A DNA stretch of 44,656 nt from Ignavibacteria bacterium (GCA_947459425.1 CANHDJ010000028.1:1-44656), one strand, 5' to 3'. Counted from the stretch's first letter, positions 25,932 to 34,522 are shown. The notes: generated from the sequence alone by a model not told the origin. Program-made: numbers and translations.

Positions 25932-27950
25932 CTACATTCCTACGGGCAGTTCCACGATAAACCGCGCTCCTTTGCCGACTTCGCTCTCGACCCGAATCGT
26001 TCCTTTGTGGAGTTCCACAATTTGCTTGACGATTGCCAAACCGACTCCGGATGAGTGTTCATCAGCCGTTGGACGGGCGGAGAGTTTTTGAAAATGCCCA
26101 AAAATTTTGGTTTTGTCATCATTGGTGAGTCCAGGACCGTGGTCTTCGACGGAAAAGCTCACCATTCCTTGTGTTGGCGCTGTCAGGTGGACAGAGATGA
26201 CAGTCCCGAAGGGTGAAAATTTGATGGCATTGGAAAGAAGATTTTCGACGACTTGCCTGAGCCGTGCTTCGTCGCAGCGAATAACACACTCCGTCGGTAC
26301 GTGCATCTGGATAGATTGCTGCTTTTTTTCCGCTTGAGTCGATTGCAAAAATACGACTGCCGCGACGAGTGCGCCAAAGTCCATTTCTTGCGGCTTGAGC
26401 GTGATTTTGCCCATATCCAGCGCTGCCATATCCAGCAATTCCTCAATCATTTTCGAGGAATGATGGGTTTCTTGAACAAGCGCCCGCAGTGTTTCTGCGC
26501 CTTCGCGGGAATCTGAGCGAAGTTCGGTTTTGAGTGAGTTTGCTAGAAGGCGAATGGTATTGAGCGGATTTTTCAGGTCGTGCGAAACAATACTGACCAT
26601 ACGGGTTTTGAAGGTATTTGCCTCGTCGAGTTTCGTATTGGCGTGGTGCAGATCGTCATTGCGTTTGTACAACTCTTGATTGAGGTGAGAAAGCTCGGTA
26701 TTCTGTGCTTCTAAAACCGCCGCTTTTTCTTGATCTTTACGCAAAAGATTGATACGATATGCCAAGCCCAGCGAAAGCAAGACAACTTCCAAAACGGCAG
26801 AAAATCGGCTCGAATACCACGTCCAGTTGGTGTAGGGAACAATCCCAAAACCAATCATCGTAAAAAGAAAGACCGACACGATAAGTGCCGTCCATGCAAT
26901 GAGAAAATAATATGCCGGTCGGTAGCCACGCCAGACACAAAACACGGCAGCCGCTAGTGTTGTCAGCGAAGCAACGGAAACCAATCCGGATATGGGCGTT
27001 ATCATTCGTCCGTAGGGGGCAAATAGCGCCGTCACCCCAAGCACAATACTCATCAGCATAATACCAAAAAGCGCACGGTCAAATAGCCGGGAATTAAAGG
27101 AAAGCGCCAGAAAGTCGCGGGTAAACAGCGCGGCTGTGCAGGCGGTCACGGCAGCAAATAGTAAATACGCTGTATTCGACCACAAGGGCGCATTCTGCCA
27201 AAGATATTCGATGGCAGTCCCATCTAAACACGCCTGATAGGTCAGAAATGAAGCTATATACAGCACATAGAACAGATAACTCCGCTCGCGCATTGCCACT
27301 GTCAAAAAAAGATTATAGAGCAGCATCACCAGCATAATCCCGTAGAACATCCCATTAAGCAAGCGCTCCCAGTAATCTTTTTGCAACAGCCCTTCGGTAT
27401 GCCAGAGCGTAATCGGCGCAATAAGCGGTCCCGCAGAGGCAATCCGCAAATATATCGTCTGCTCTTCGCCCGGACGCAGACGAATGCGGCAAAGGTAGTT
27501 TCTATGCGGTATTTCGCGGGCAGAGTAGGGCTGCATATCGCCAACACGAAGCTGCGAATAGGTGTTCATGCTGCTTGGACGGTAAAATTCCAGCGTGTCT
27601 ATGGTTGGATAGGCATATTCCAGCATAAAGACTTCTTCGGTGGCATACATATTTTTGACCGTGAAACGCAGCCAGTAGGCGGAGCGGCTAAATTTTAGGT
27701 TCAAAAATTGCATCTGCGAAGGCTGAAAACTACCCTGAAAGCCCCTTCCGGACACGTTCGCAACATTCTCAATCGTCCATTCGTGACGCGAATCTTCGCA
27801 ATATTCCAGCGTTTTGCCCAGCGCATACTCTTTTGCCGTTGGCATGAGCAGCGTTGAAAGAGGCTCCGACAGTGCATTATTCCTTGCGCCAGCGATGCCC
27901 CAAAGGACAAATACGATGAATAATATGTGCTTCACGAGATTACGCCTCAC
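25932..27950 (-). CDS. 7TMR-DISM sensor histidine kinase
   Basis: A 672-residue hybrid sensor. A signal peptide (1-28) precedes a 7TMR-DISM extracellular domain (about 45-185), seven transmembrane helices (about 195-400), a coiled-coil linker (400-445), a HisKA dimerisation domain with the phospho-acceptor His near 453 (VSIVSHDLKNPLN), and an HATPase_c domain (N-box ENLLSNAIKFS, G1 DHGPGL, G2 SGVGLAI). The DISM part is thought to bind carbohydrate-like ligands. The start is a GTG immediately after the tyrS TAA (TAAGTG), so translation is probably coupled. No receiver domain is fused; the single-domain response regulator upstream of tyrS is a candidate partner. Confidence 0.93.
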   Translation of the reverse strand: MRRNLVKHILFIVFVLWGIAGARNNALSEPLSTLLMPTAKEYALGKTLEYCEDSRHEWTIENVANVSGRGFQGSFQPSQMQFLNLKFSRSAYWLRFTVKNMYATEEVFMLEYAYPTIDTLEFYRPSSMNTYSQLRVGDMQPYSAREIPHRNYLCRIRLRPGEEQTIYLRIASAGPLIAPITLWHTEGLLQKDYWERLLNGMFYGIMLVMLLYNLFLTVAMRERSYLFYVLYIASFLTYQACLDGTAIEYLWQNAPLWSNTAYLLFAAVTACTAALFTRDFLALSFNSRLFDRALFGIMLMSIVLGVTALFAPYGRMITPISGLVSVASLTTLAAAVFCVWRGYRPAYYFLIAWTALIVSVFLFTMIGFGIVPYTNWTWYSSRFSAVLEVVLLSLGLAYRINLLRKDQEKAAVLEAQNTELSHLNQELYKRNDDLHHANTKLDEANTFKTRMVSIVSHDLKNPLNTIRLLANSLKTELRSDSREGAETLRALVQETHHSSKMIEELLDMAALDMGKITLKPQEMDFGALVAAVVFLQSTQAEKKQQSIQMHVPTECVIRCDEARLRQVVENLLSNAIKFSPFGTVISVHLTAPTQGMVSFSVEDHGPGLTNDDKTKIFGHFQKLSARPTADEHSSGVGLAIVKQIVELHKGTIRVESEVGKGARFIVELPVGM

Positions 27951-29168
27951 TTACGCTTTCCGAATGTTCAAAAACTTCCGTTTTCCGACCTTAAACGTAC
28001 GCTCGGTGCTGAGGTCAACGCTTGCCGCAATATCGCTCACGCGCTCGCCGTCCACCGACACGCCGCCGCCTTGAATCAACCGCCGTGCTTCGCCTTTGGA
28101 AGCCGCAAGCCCTGTCTGCGCCAAAACGTCAACAATCGCTGCTGTTGCTGATTCCAGCGCAAGTGCGACACTTTCGATTTCATCAGGAACATCTTTATTG
28201 ACAAACATTCGTTCAAATTCGCCAAAAGCGCCTTTTGCTGCCTCGTCGCCGTGATACCGTGCTACAATGCTCATGGCAGTCTGCACTTTGGCATTACGAG
28301 GATGCAGCGAACCGCTTTGCAAGCCGCTTTCCATTGCTTTTACATCAGCATCGGCGGCAAATGCGCCATAGCGGAAATACCGCGCAATCAGGGAATCCGG
28401 TATCGACATCGTTTTCCCAAACATCTCGCGGGGCGAATCGGTAATGCCGATGTAATTACCAAGCGACTTACTCATTTTTTCTACGCCGTCTGTGCCTTCC
28501 AAAATCGGCATCGTCAAGATACATTGCGGTTCTTTGCCGTAAGCGCGTTGCAGCTCGCGTCCCACAAGCAGGTTGAATTTTTGGTCGGTGCCGCCCAATT
28601 CCACATCGGTATCCAGTGCCACCGAGTCGTAGCCTTGCGCAAGCGGGTACAAAAATTCGTGAATGCTGATGGGTTCGCCCGCTTTATAGCGCTTGCTGAA
28701 ATCGTCACGTTCCAGCATTTGCGCCACTGTAAATTTTGCCGTGAGCGCAACAACATCCGTAAAACTGAGCTTTCCAAGCCATTCGGAGTTATAGACAAGC
28801 GCTAATCGTTCACTGGAAAGCACGTGCGTTGCCTGTTCGATATAACTCTGCCCGTTTTGACGAGTTTCCTCTAAGGTGAGTGCAGGGCGAGTTTTGGAGC
28901 GCCCTGTGGGGTCGCCAATCATCCCTGTAAAATCACCGATGAGCAGCACCGCGTTATGCCCTAAATCTTGGAATTGCCGCATTTTTCCTAAGACCACAGC
29001 GTGTCCCAGATGCAGGTCGGGACGGCTAGGGTCGCAACCGAGCTTGATTTGCAGGGATTTTCCCGTTTTGAGCGAGCGTTCAATTTTTTGCGCGAGTTCG
29101 TTCTCCGGCAAGAGTTCTTGTACGCCGGAGCGAATGATGTCCATTTGTTCGTTAAGAGGTGGAAACAT
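27951..29168 (-). CDS. tyrS: Tyrosyl-tRNA synthetase
   Basis: TyrS charges tRNA-Tyr with tyrosine. The 405-residue class I synthetase has the HIGH motif as HLGH (53-56, in DLHLGHAVVL), the KMSKS motif at 231-235, and a C-terminal S4 RNA-binding domain (KGEARRLIQGGGVSVDG). This is the TyrZ-like form found widely in Bacteroidota. The ATG at 29168 is used. A stable hairpin with a T-run lies only 26 bases upstream of it, so either tyrS reads through from upstream under attenuation or its promoter sits in that short gap. The histidine kinase starts right at its stop codon. Confidence 0.97.
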   Translation of the reverse strand: MFPPLNEQMDIIRSGVQELLPENELAQKIERSLKTGKSLQIKLGCDPSRPDLHLGHAVVLGKMRQFQDLGHNAVLLIGDFTGMIGDPTGRSKTRPALTLEETRQNGQSYIEQATHVLSSERLALVYNSEWLGKLSFTDVVALTAKFTVAQMLERDDFSKRYKAGEPISIHEFLYPLAQGYDSVALDTDVELGGTDQKFNLLVGRELQRAYGKEPQCILTMPILEGTDGVEKMSKSLGNYIGITDSPREMFGKTMSIPDSLIARYFRYGAFAADADVKAMESGLQSGSLHPRNAKVQTAMSIVARYHGDEAAKGAFGEFERMFVNKDVPDEIESVALALESATAAIVDVLAQTGLAASKGEARRLIQGGGVSVDGERVSDIAASVDLSTERTFKVGKRKFLNIRKA

Positions 29169-29194
29169 TGCGAAAGTGAATGGGAGAGTTCAAT

Positions 29195-29240
29195 AAAAAA
29201 ACGCTCCATGCAAGACCTCTTCAAGTCCGCATAAAGCGTT
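29195..29240 (-). terminator. Intrinsic terminator or tyrS attenuator
   Basis: On the minus strand three stacked helices form one hairpin: AACGCT/AGCGTT, ATGC/GCAT and GACTT/AGGTC (one G-U pair), with a GAAG loop, followed by seven T (29201-29195). It lies 59 bases after the response-regulator stop codon and 26 bases before the tyrS ATG. It ends the regulator transcript, or it regulates tyrS by attenuation; sequence alone does not decide. No T-box is visible. Confidence 0.7.
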
Positions 29241-29299
29241 GTAAAACTATAACATTGTCGCACCGAAAACAAGAAGAATCGGCTTTGGTCGGTAATGGC

Positions 29300-29662
29300 T
29301 TACAGCGTATGGGTTTCGATGGTTTCTACAAGGTCTTCGCGGGAGATGGGCTTTGCCAAATAACCGTCCGCACCTTTAGAAATTCCTGTAAGAAAGTCCG
29401 ATGTACCATCTTTTGCGGTAAGGAAGATGAAGGGAATGCTTTTGGTATCACCGTCCGAGCGAATATGCTTCAGCACGGTGTAACCATCCATTTCGGGCAT
29501 CATAATATCGCAAAGAATAATGTCCGGTTTGTTTGCTTTGGCGAGTTCAAGCCCCTTTGAGCCGCTATTTGCCTCGACAACATTGTATTTTGCCTCGTAC
29601 AAAAAGCGTTTAAGCAATGAACTGACTCGAATATCGTCGTCAATCAGGAGAATTGTTTTCAT
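29300..29662 (-). CDS. Single-domain response regulator (CheY-like receiver)
   Basis: A 120-residue stand-alone receiver domain. The acidic pocket D8/D9/D10 (LLIDDDIRV), the phospho-acceptor D52 (IILCDIMMPEMDG), T82 and K104 (LAKPIS) are all present, so it should be phosphorylated normally. There is no output domain, so it works by protein-protein contact or as a phosphorelay intermediate. The nearest kinase is the DISM histidine kinase two genes downstream on the same strand, a plausible but unproven partner. The ATG at 29662 is used, and a TAATTTTG box lies 51 bases upstream. Confidence 0.95.
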   Translation of the reverse strand: MKTILLIDDDIRVSSLLKRFLYEAKYNVVEANSGSKGLELAKANKPDIILCDIMMPEMDGYTVLKHIRSDGDTKSIPFIFLTAKDGTSDFLTGISKGADGYLAKPISREDLVETIETHTL

Positions 29663-29712
29663 AACTACACCTACGCCAGATGGTTTAAACAGTGAATCAA
29701 AAAAGAATATAA

Positions 29713-29720
29713 CAAAATTA
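29713..29720 (-). promoter_or_regulatory. -7 box candidate of the response-regulator gene
   Basis: TAATTTTG on the minus strand (29720 to 29713) matches the Bacteroidota TAnnTTTG box, 51 bases upstream of the ATG at 29662. The nearest TTTG upstream is 27 bases away, too far for the usual -33 element, so only half of the promoter is supported. Confidence 0.35.
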
Positions 29721-29976
29721 TGGTTTCTTGTTGCTGTATAATGCTGTCAAACAACAGATTACAGGTTGTTGGATGAAGATGCGTGACGCACAATAAAGAA
29801 TTTTTGCCACGAAAGACTTGGACTCTAGCGCAAATATAGCGAATTTTGCAGTATTGCCGTAGTAGAGGAAAGTCATAGAATGGCATGACCAAAAGTAACA
29901 CATCCGAAGAGTATGCCCCGAAGCCGCATACTTGCTACGTTTCTTTTCCTTGAGAGGCGGTCAATACTTCCGTAAC

Positions 29977-30002
29977 GAAATAAGATACTCAATTCTTATT
30001 TC
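29977..30002. promoter_or_regulatory. Perfect 9-bp inverted repeat upstream of the esterase gene
   Basis: GAAATAAGA (29977-29985) and TCTTATTTC (29994-30002) are perfect complements separated by eight bases. The palindrome ends 36 bases before the esterase ATG and has no T-run, so it looks more like a protein-binding operator than a terminator. The binding protein is unknown. Confidence 0.35.
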
Positions 30003-30038
30003 ACTGTCAATTACCTTTCAAAAAAAATCATAAAAAAA

Positions 30039-31298
30039 ATGACACGTTTGCCTTCTTTGTTCATATTTGTCGCTTTTATCGCCGCGTGGAGCAACCTCAC
30101 CACCGCACCAAACCTTAATGCGCAGGATGTTATCACATTTTCCCTTGATATGCGTGGTGCAATGGTGCAACGCTGGTTCGACCCGCAAAAAGACCTTGTT
30201 GGTGTTCGTGGCTCCATTCAGCCGCTTCGGTGGGATTCAACGCTTGTCGCCACCGACCCTGACCGCGACAGTATTTATACGCTGACGCTGACCGTAGCAT
30301 CCAATAGTAAATATGCAAAACTCTTTGGCAAAAGAAAACTCGCGTATAAATTCAAAATCGAAAATACCGCCAAATTCAATAATGGCTGGGAAACCGTTCA
30401 AAACAGTACGGTGATACTTACGGGAAAACCCCAAACGGTGCGTCGTGTTTTCAACACGCGAGCGCTTGCACCAACCCCGGCAACACGTTTGCCCAATGTA
30501 CGCTTACATGAGTTTTTTCAGCCCAAAACGCTGTTGCAGCGCACACTCTCGGTCTATCTGCCACCGGGATATGACAAAACCTCGCAGCGCTACCCGGTGC
30601 TGTATCTGCATGACGGGCAGAATATTTTCGATGATTCTACGGCATCGAATAGTGAGTGGTATGCCGATGAAATTGCCGATATGATGATTAAACAAAAGAA
30701 ACTTCCGCCGTGTATTATCGTTGGCGTGAGCGTCCGCAGCGAAGACCGTGTGAATGAATATACGCCCGTGCCGTTGCGCCAAGCCGACGGCGTAGGGCGA
30801 CCCGCCGATAGAGGTGGGAAAGGCGCACTCCACGCACAGATGCTCGTCGAGGAAATTAAACCCTTTATTGACAGCACCTATCGAACACTCAGCGACCGCG
30901 CAAATACAGCGCTTGGAGGCTCATCGCTGGGCGGTTTGATGACGATGTACACCGCGCTGAGTTATCCCAATATTTTTAGCCGATTGATGATTATGTCGCC
31001 GTCGGTGTGGTGGTCGAATAATTGGATTTTGTATTCCATGAATCAAAATATCAATGACTCGCTTTCGACAACACTAAAGCCCGCCAACACCCGTATCTGG
31101 CTGGATGTAGGCGATGCAGAAGGAAAGGAAACTGTCGAAGAAATACGCGCAATGAAAATGTTGCTGACGACAAAAGGTTGGAAAGTCGGTTCAAATCTTG
31201 CCTATACCGAAGCAAAAAACGCACCTCATAGCGAATCTGCGTGGTCGGAGCGCCTTGAGTCGGCATGGACATTTCTCTGGAAAAATACCCGGAAATAA
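30039..31298 (+). CDS. Secreted esterase (putative esterase / Fes-IroE family)
   Basis: A 419-residue exported esterase. A signal peptide (1-28, ending NLNAQ) precedes an immunoglobulin-like or starch-binding-like N-terminal domain (30-150), then an esterase-D-type alpha/beta hydrolase (about 160-415). The nucleophile is Ser296 in LGGSSLGGLMT, and YLPPGYDKTSQRYPVLYLHDGQN is the usual oxyanion-hole region. Relatives cleave feruloyl, acyl or siderophore esters; the substrate is not evident here. There is no T9SS domain at the C-terminus, so it is probably periplasmic or released. No Shine-Dalgarno is seen before the ATG (only A-runs). The thioredoxin-TPR gene follows after 100 bases on the same strand. 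Confidence 0.88.
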   Translation: MTRLPSLFIFVAFIAAWSNLTTAPNLNAQDVITFSLDMRGAMVQRWFDPQKDLVGVRGSIQPLRWDSTLVATDPDRDSIYTLTLTVASNSKYAKLFGKRKLAYKFKIENTAKFNNGWETVQNSTVILTGKPQTVRRVFNTRALAPTPATRLPNVRLHEFFQPKTLLQRTLSVYLPPGYDKTSQRYPVLYLHDGQNIFDDSTASNSEWYADEIADMMIKQKKLPPCIIVGVSVRSEDRVNEYTPVPLRQADGVGRPADRGGKGALHAQMLVEEIKPFIDSTYRTLSDRANTALGGSSLGGLMTMYTALSYPNIFSRLMIMSPSVWWSNNWILYSMNQNINDSLSTTLKPANTRIWLDVGDAEGKETVEEIRAMKMLLTTKGWKVGSNLAYTEAKNAPHSESAWSERLESAWTFLWKNTRK

Positions 31299-31398
31299 GT
31301 ACGATGGCTGCTTCTTGGCATACCTTTTGAATGATTTTTTTGATGGCAGTATTTTTCTCAAAAACGATCATATTTTTTTCATTTATCACCACTTCATC

Positions 31399-32412
31399 AT
31401 GAAACGATTTTCGCCTCTCACCGCTTTGTGCTGCGTCGGGATGCTGCTGTGCTTGCTGTTTTTCACCCAAACCGCATCTGCACAACTGCTTGGCAGCACG
31501 AAAGAAAAGACCGATGCACCTAAACCCAGCGAACTAACATGGCATTCTATTTCCGATGGCTTAAAACTTGCCGCAGAGCAGAAAAAACCGCTCTTGATTG
31601 ATTTTTACACGGATTGGTGTTCGTGGTGTAAGGTTATGGATGAAAAAACTTACGCGCATCATGATGTCGTCAAAACACTCAAATCCTCGTTTATCCTTGC
31701 GAAATTTAATCCCGAAAAAGCACCCGCTTTTGATTACAAGGGCAAAAAATATTCTGGACAAGAATTTGCGAAACTTATCGGCGTGAACGGATACCCGACA
31801 ACGGCGTTTCTCAAGCCCGACGGCTCGAAAATAGATGCTCCTGCAGGATATATTGAGTTCAGCCGTTTCAATACCATGCTTGATTTCGTAGAAAGCAAGA
31901 AATATGAAACGGCAAATGTGCGCCTTGAAGAGTATATGCTCCAGCAAGATGTCGAGCGCGATCCAAACAATCCGCGCTTCCGGCTTAATCTAGCACAATA
32001 CTATATTGATTCGGTGAACTACAAAAAATCGCTGGAAATTTTTCAATATGTGAGCGGGATGGATCCCAAAGACCGCCAAGACCTCTTTGCACTGCATAGC
32101 GGCATTGCTTCAGCGCAATATTTCTATGTCAAAGACTATAAAAGTGCAGCGCAACATTTCCAAAAATCGCTTACCTTCGCCAACGAACCCCAAAGCAAAG
32201 CACGAGTATTTTTGCTCACAGCCTTCGCAGAAGCCGGCAATAAACAGCCAAAAGCAACAGTTGAGTATTTAGATAAATTTATCAAGCATTGCAAAGACAA
32301 CAAACTTGGTACTGACGGCATACGCAAAATGTTGGAGCAAACACCACAACTGGAGTTGGTGCGTACTTCGCAAGAGTTTCAGCAGTTTATCAAGAAATTG
32401 CCTCAGCAATAA
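31399..32412 (+). CDS. Exported thioredoxin-fold protein with TPR-like C-terminus
   Basis: From the ATG at 31399 the protein has 337 residues: a signal peptide (1-28, ending TASAQ), a DUF255/thioredoxin_7-like domain (about 45-175) with the redox pair Cys74-S-W-Cys77 in DWCSWCKVM and a cis-Pro segment NGYPTTAFL, and a helical TPR-like region (195-330; NNPRFRLNLAQYYIDSV, YKSAAQHFQKSLTF). It probably reduces or isomerises disulfides in the periplasm. The same frame is open upstream into the esterase gene, but the signal peptide fixes the start at 31399. A perfect hairpin lies 18 bases after the stop codon. Confidence 0.9.
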   Translation: MKRFSPLTALCCVGMLLCLLFFTQTASAQLLGSTKEKTDAPKPSELTWHSISDGLKLAAEQKKPLLIDFYTDWCSWCKVMDEKTYAHHDVVKTLKSSFILAKFNPEKAPAFDYKGKKYSGQEFAKLIGVNGYPTTAFLKPDGSKIDAPAGYIEFSRFNTMLDFVESKKYETANVRLEEYMLQQDVERDPNNPRFRLNLAQYYIDSVNYKKSLEIFQYVSGMDPKDRQDLFALHSGIASAQYFYVKDYKSAAQHFQKSLTFANEPQSKARVFLLTAFAEAGNKQPKATVEYLDKFIKHCKDNKLGTDGIRKMLEQTPQLELVRTSQEFQQFIKKLPQQ

Positions 32413-32430
32413 GCATACAAACGCTTCTCA

Positions 32431-32475
32431 AAACAAGAACGGCTTCAAATCAATGATTTGAAGCCGTTCTTGTTT
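32431..32475. terminator. Bidirectional terminator, perfect 20-bp stem
   Basis: AAACAAGAACGGCTTCAAAT (32431-32450) is perfectly complementary to 32456-32475, with a five-base loop. The stem ends are A-rich on one side and T-rich on the other, so it can stop transcription from both directions. It sits between the convergent thioredoxin-TPR gene and the RluB-like gene. Confidence 0.85.
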
Positions 32476-32533
32476 GTCGTCATTGCGCTTTTTGCGTAAA
32501 AAGCAGTAGCGGTCACATATCAAAACTCAACCG

Positions 32534-34327
32534 TTACTTAAAGAAGAATGAAGCACCTTCGGTTGTTGTGCCAAGCATTTGTGCTATTTCGACGTTGTTC
32601 AGTTGCTTCCACGAACCAGGTGTAAGCGAGTCCGCCGTCAAGCCACCGATACGGTAGCGCTGCATCGAGAGTGGCTCCAATTTAGCAACTTTCAAAATGG
32701 CAAAAAGGTCTTTGAACGAGCCGTGATACAGCGTAAAGCCAATCCAGCAATTCCGTGAATTTTTCTGCACAACCTCGACTTTTGCCACTTCGCCATTGCG
32801 GGCATTGATTTCTTTAAGCGCTTTGGTCATTGCGGTCAATTCTGTTTTTTTGACTTGGCGCTGAACCTTGATGCGGTATTCTTTTTCTACGCCATCAAAT
32901 GCTGTCGAAACTTGCGCTTTATGTGCCGGGTCATTCGTCAGAAGCGTCAATCCGGAAGCAGCTTTGAGCAAACGTCCAAGCGGGAAATACCACGCTTCGG
33001 CATCGTGAATCATCGAATGAACCGTAAAGGTATGCGCCTCGCGTGAGCCGGACACTTTTGCGGGTTTGTTGATGAGCAGGTATGTTGAGGGGCGATTGCG
33101 CTGCAAGTCCATTGCATCAATTTTGATAGCATCGCGTTTGTAATTCACACGGTTATTCGGATCTTGCGAAATAACGTTGTTGACCGTTACGCGGGCATTG
33201 CGGATATACTCAACGGCGATTTTGCGGCAAGCAAACTGTTGAATTGCCAACATACGTGGCAAGGAAACAAGATGCCCTGTTTGCGGCTTCCGTGCTGGTT
33301 GCTGACGCTTAGGCTGTTGGCGTGGGCGCATACCGCGTCCGCGCTGTTGTCCGTCGCCCTGACGCTGCTGATAGCCGCCACGCCCACCACCGCCACCGCG
33401 ATTGTAGCCGTCGCGCTGTTGATAGCCGCCACGATTTTGATAACCGCCGCCGCCATCACGCTGCTGATAGCCACCGCCACGATTTTGATAACCGCCGCCG
33501 CCATCGCGCTGTTGATAGCCGCCACGATTTTGATAACCGCCACCGCCATCACGCTGTTGGTAGCCGCCACGATTTTGATAACCGCCACCGCCATCACGCT
33601 GTTGATAGCCGCCACGATTTTGATAACCGCCACCGCCATCACGCTGTTGGTAGCCGCCACCTTGACGATTTTGATAACCGCCGCCGCCGTCGCGCTGTTG
33701 ATAGCCGCCACCTTGACGATTTTGATAACCGCCGCCGCCATCACGCTGTTGGTAGCCGCCACCTTGACGATTTTGATAGCCACCGCCGCCGTCGCGCTGT
33801 TGATAGCCGCCACCTTGACGATTTTGATAGCCACCACCGCCGTCGCGCTGTTGGTAGCCACCGCCTTGACGATTGTAATTATCGCGATTGCCATAATTAT
33901 CGCGGTTGCCGTAGTTACCATAGTTATCGCGCTGCTGGTAGCCGCCGCCTTGACGATTGTAATTATCACGATTGCCGTAGCTGCCGTAATTTCCCGTGCT
34001 ACGATTGCCATAGTTATCGCTGCGGTTGCCGTAATTATCACGATTACCGTAGTTATCGCTGCGGTTACCGTAATTATCGCGGTTGCCATAATTATCGCGG
34101 TTGCCGTAGTTGCTTTGTTGCGGGCGGTTATAAGTTCCGCCGCGATAGCCTTCGCTGTTGTAGTCGGTGGAATAGGTATTGCCGACATTCGTGCTGTACG
34201 TGGATCCCGGAGTGGCAGCATTGCCAACATTTCCAGAGACATCGCGTTGAGGGAAGCGTGGTGGTGCGCCCGAATTACCGGGGTTTTCGGCTTCATTGCC
34301 GGGCGAGGTGCGTTCCTCGTTATTCAT
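32534..34327 (-). CDS. RluB/RsuA-like protein with long Gly/Tyr/Gln/Arg repeat domain and missing catalytic Asp
   Basis: The 597-residue protein joins a low-complexity half (1-345) to a pseudouridine-synthase-like half. The first half has an N-terminal run of NYGNRD/NYGNRSD units, then nine copies of YQQRDGGGGYQNR linked by GG or QGGG, then an Arg/Gln-rich basic part. The C-terminal half (about 350-590) has an S4-like segment (KIAVEYIRNARVTVNN) and the RsuA/RluB core (YLLINKPAKVSGSR, LTLLTNDPAHK, KEYRIKVQR, RIGGLTADSLTPGSWKQL). The catalytic Asp of the GRLD motif is Leu454 (GRLLKAASGL; codon CTC at 32968-32966), so it is unlikely to make pseudouridine. I infer an RNA-binding role, perhaps with condensate formation. 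Long frames on the other strand and phase are by-products of the repeat. Confidence 0.88.
   Translation of the reverse strand: MNNEERTSPGNEAENPGNSGAPPRFPQRDVSGNVGNAATPGSTYSTNVGNTYSTDYNSEGYRGGTYNRPQQSNYGNRDNYGNRDNYGNRSDNYGNRDNYGNRSDNYGNRSTGNYGSYGNRDNYNRQGGGYQQRDNYGNYGNRDNYGNRDNYNRQGGGYQQRDGGGGYQNRQGGGYQQRDGGGGYQNRQGGGYQQRDGGGGYQNRQGGGYQQRDGGGGYQNRQGGGYQQRDGGGGYQNRGGYQQRDGGGGYQNRGGYQQRDGGGGYQNRGGYQQRDGGGGYQNRGGGYQQRDGGGGYQNRGGYQQRDGYNRGGGGGRGGYQQRQGDGQQRGRGMRPRQQPKRQQPARKPQTGHLVSLPRMLAIQQFACRKIAVEYIRNARVTVNNVISQDPNNRVNYKRDAIKIDAMDLQRNRPSTYLLINKPAKVSGSREAHTFTVHSMIHDAEAWYFPLGRLLKAASGLTLLTNDPAHKAQVSTAFDGVEKEYRIKVQRQVKKTELTAMTKALKEINARNGEVAKVEVVQKNSRNCWIGFTLYHGSFKDLFAILKVAKLEPLSMQRYRIGGLTADSLTPGSWKQLNNVEIAQMLGTTTEGASFFFK
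33370..34120 (-). repeat. In-frame tandem repeats encoding the GYQQRD/NYGNR low-complexity domain
   Basis: The first half of the RluB-like gene is a tandem array in whole codons. Units of 45-51 bases encode YQQRDGGGGYQNR with GG or QGGG spacers (about 33420-33860), and shorter 15-18 base units encode NYGNRD (about 33870-34120). Copies differ mainly at third positions. Such arrays change length by slippage or recombination, so the copy number may vary between strains and can be collapsed in assemblies. It is not a CRISPR array: there are no unique spacers, and units keep reading frame. Confidence 0.85.
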
Positions 34328-34522
34328 AGAGCATTTCTCCTAGAAAAACAAAAAGTTGGTGGTAGAAAAAAATAAAATTCGTCATCTGCTTGCAATGCCT
34401 CAAGAAAAGATGAAGGCAACAATGGTTTGAATCCAAACCGAAGCGCCCGAAGCCTCACGCAGCGACCCAATCAAGCACTGATGGTCAGCGTGCGACTCTC
34501 CCTGTACGTTTTTGTCCGGCTC

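Larger units (their letters stand above)
29663..30038. other. Divergent intergenic region, 376 bases
   Basis: This spacer separates the response regulator (leftward) from the secreted esterase (rightward). It contains a TAATTTTG box for the regulator and a short perfect palindrome before the esterase. Minus-strand open frames in it are short and have no coding look. No tRNA fold or other gene is visible. Confidence 0.6.

Noticed and set aside
33370-34120. Regularly spaced direct repeats, CRISPR-like at first glance
   Set aside because: Units follow each other without unique spacers, keep the codon frame, and no cas gene is nearby.
33164-34375. Long overlapping frames (403 aa and 335 aa on plus, 369 aa on minus) across the repeat region
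   Set aside because: They are by-products of an in-frame tandem repeat whose unit length is a multiple of three. Their products are monotonous Ala/Ile/Thr or Arg/His/Asp strings, while the minus-strand frame at 32534-34327 continues into a real RluB-like domain.
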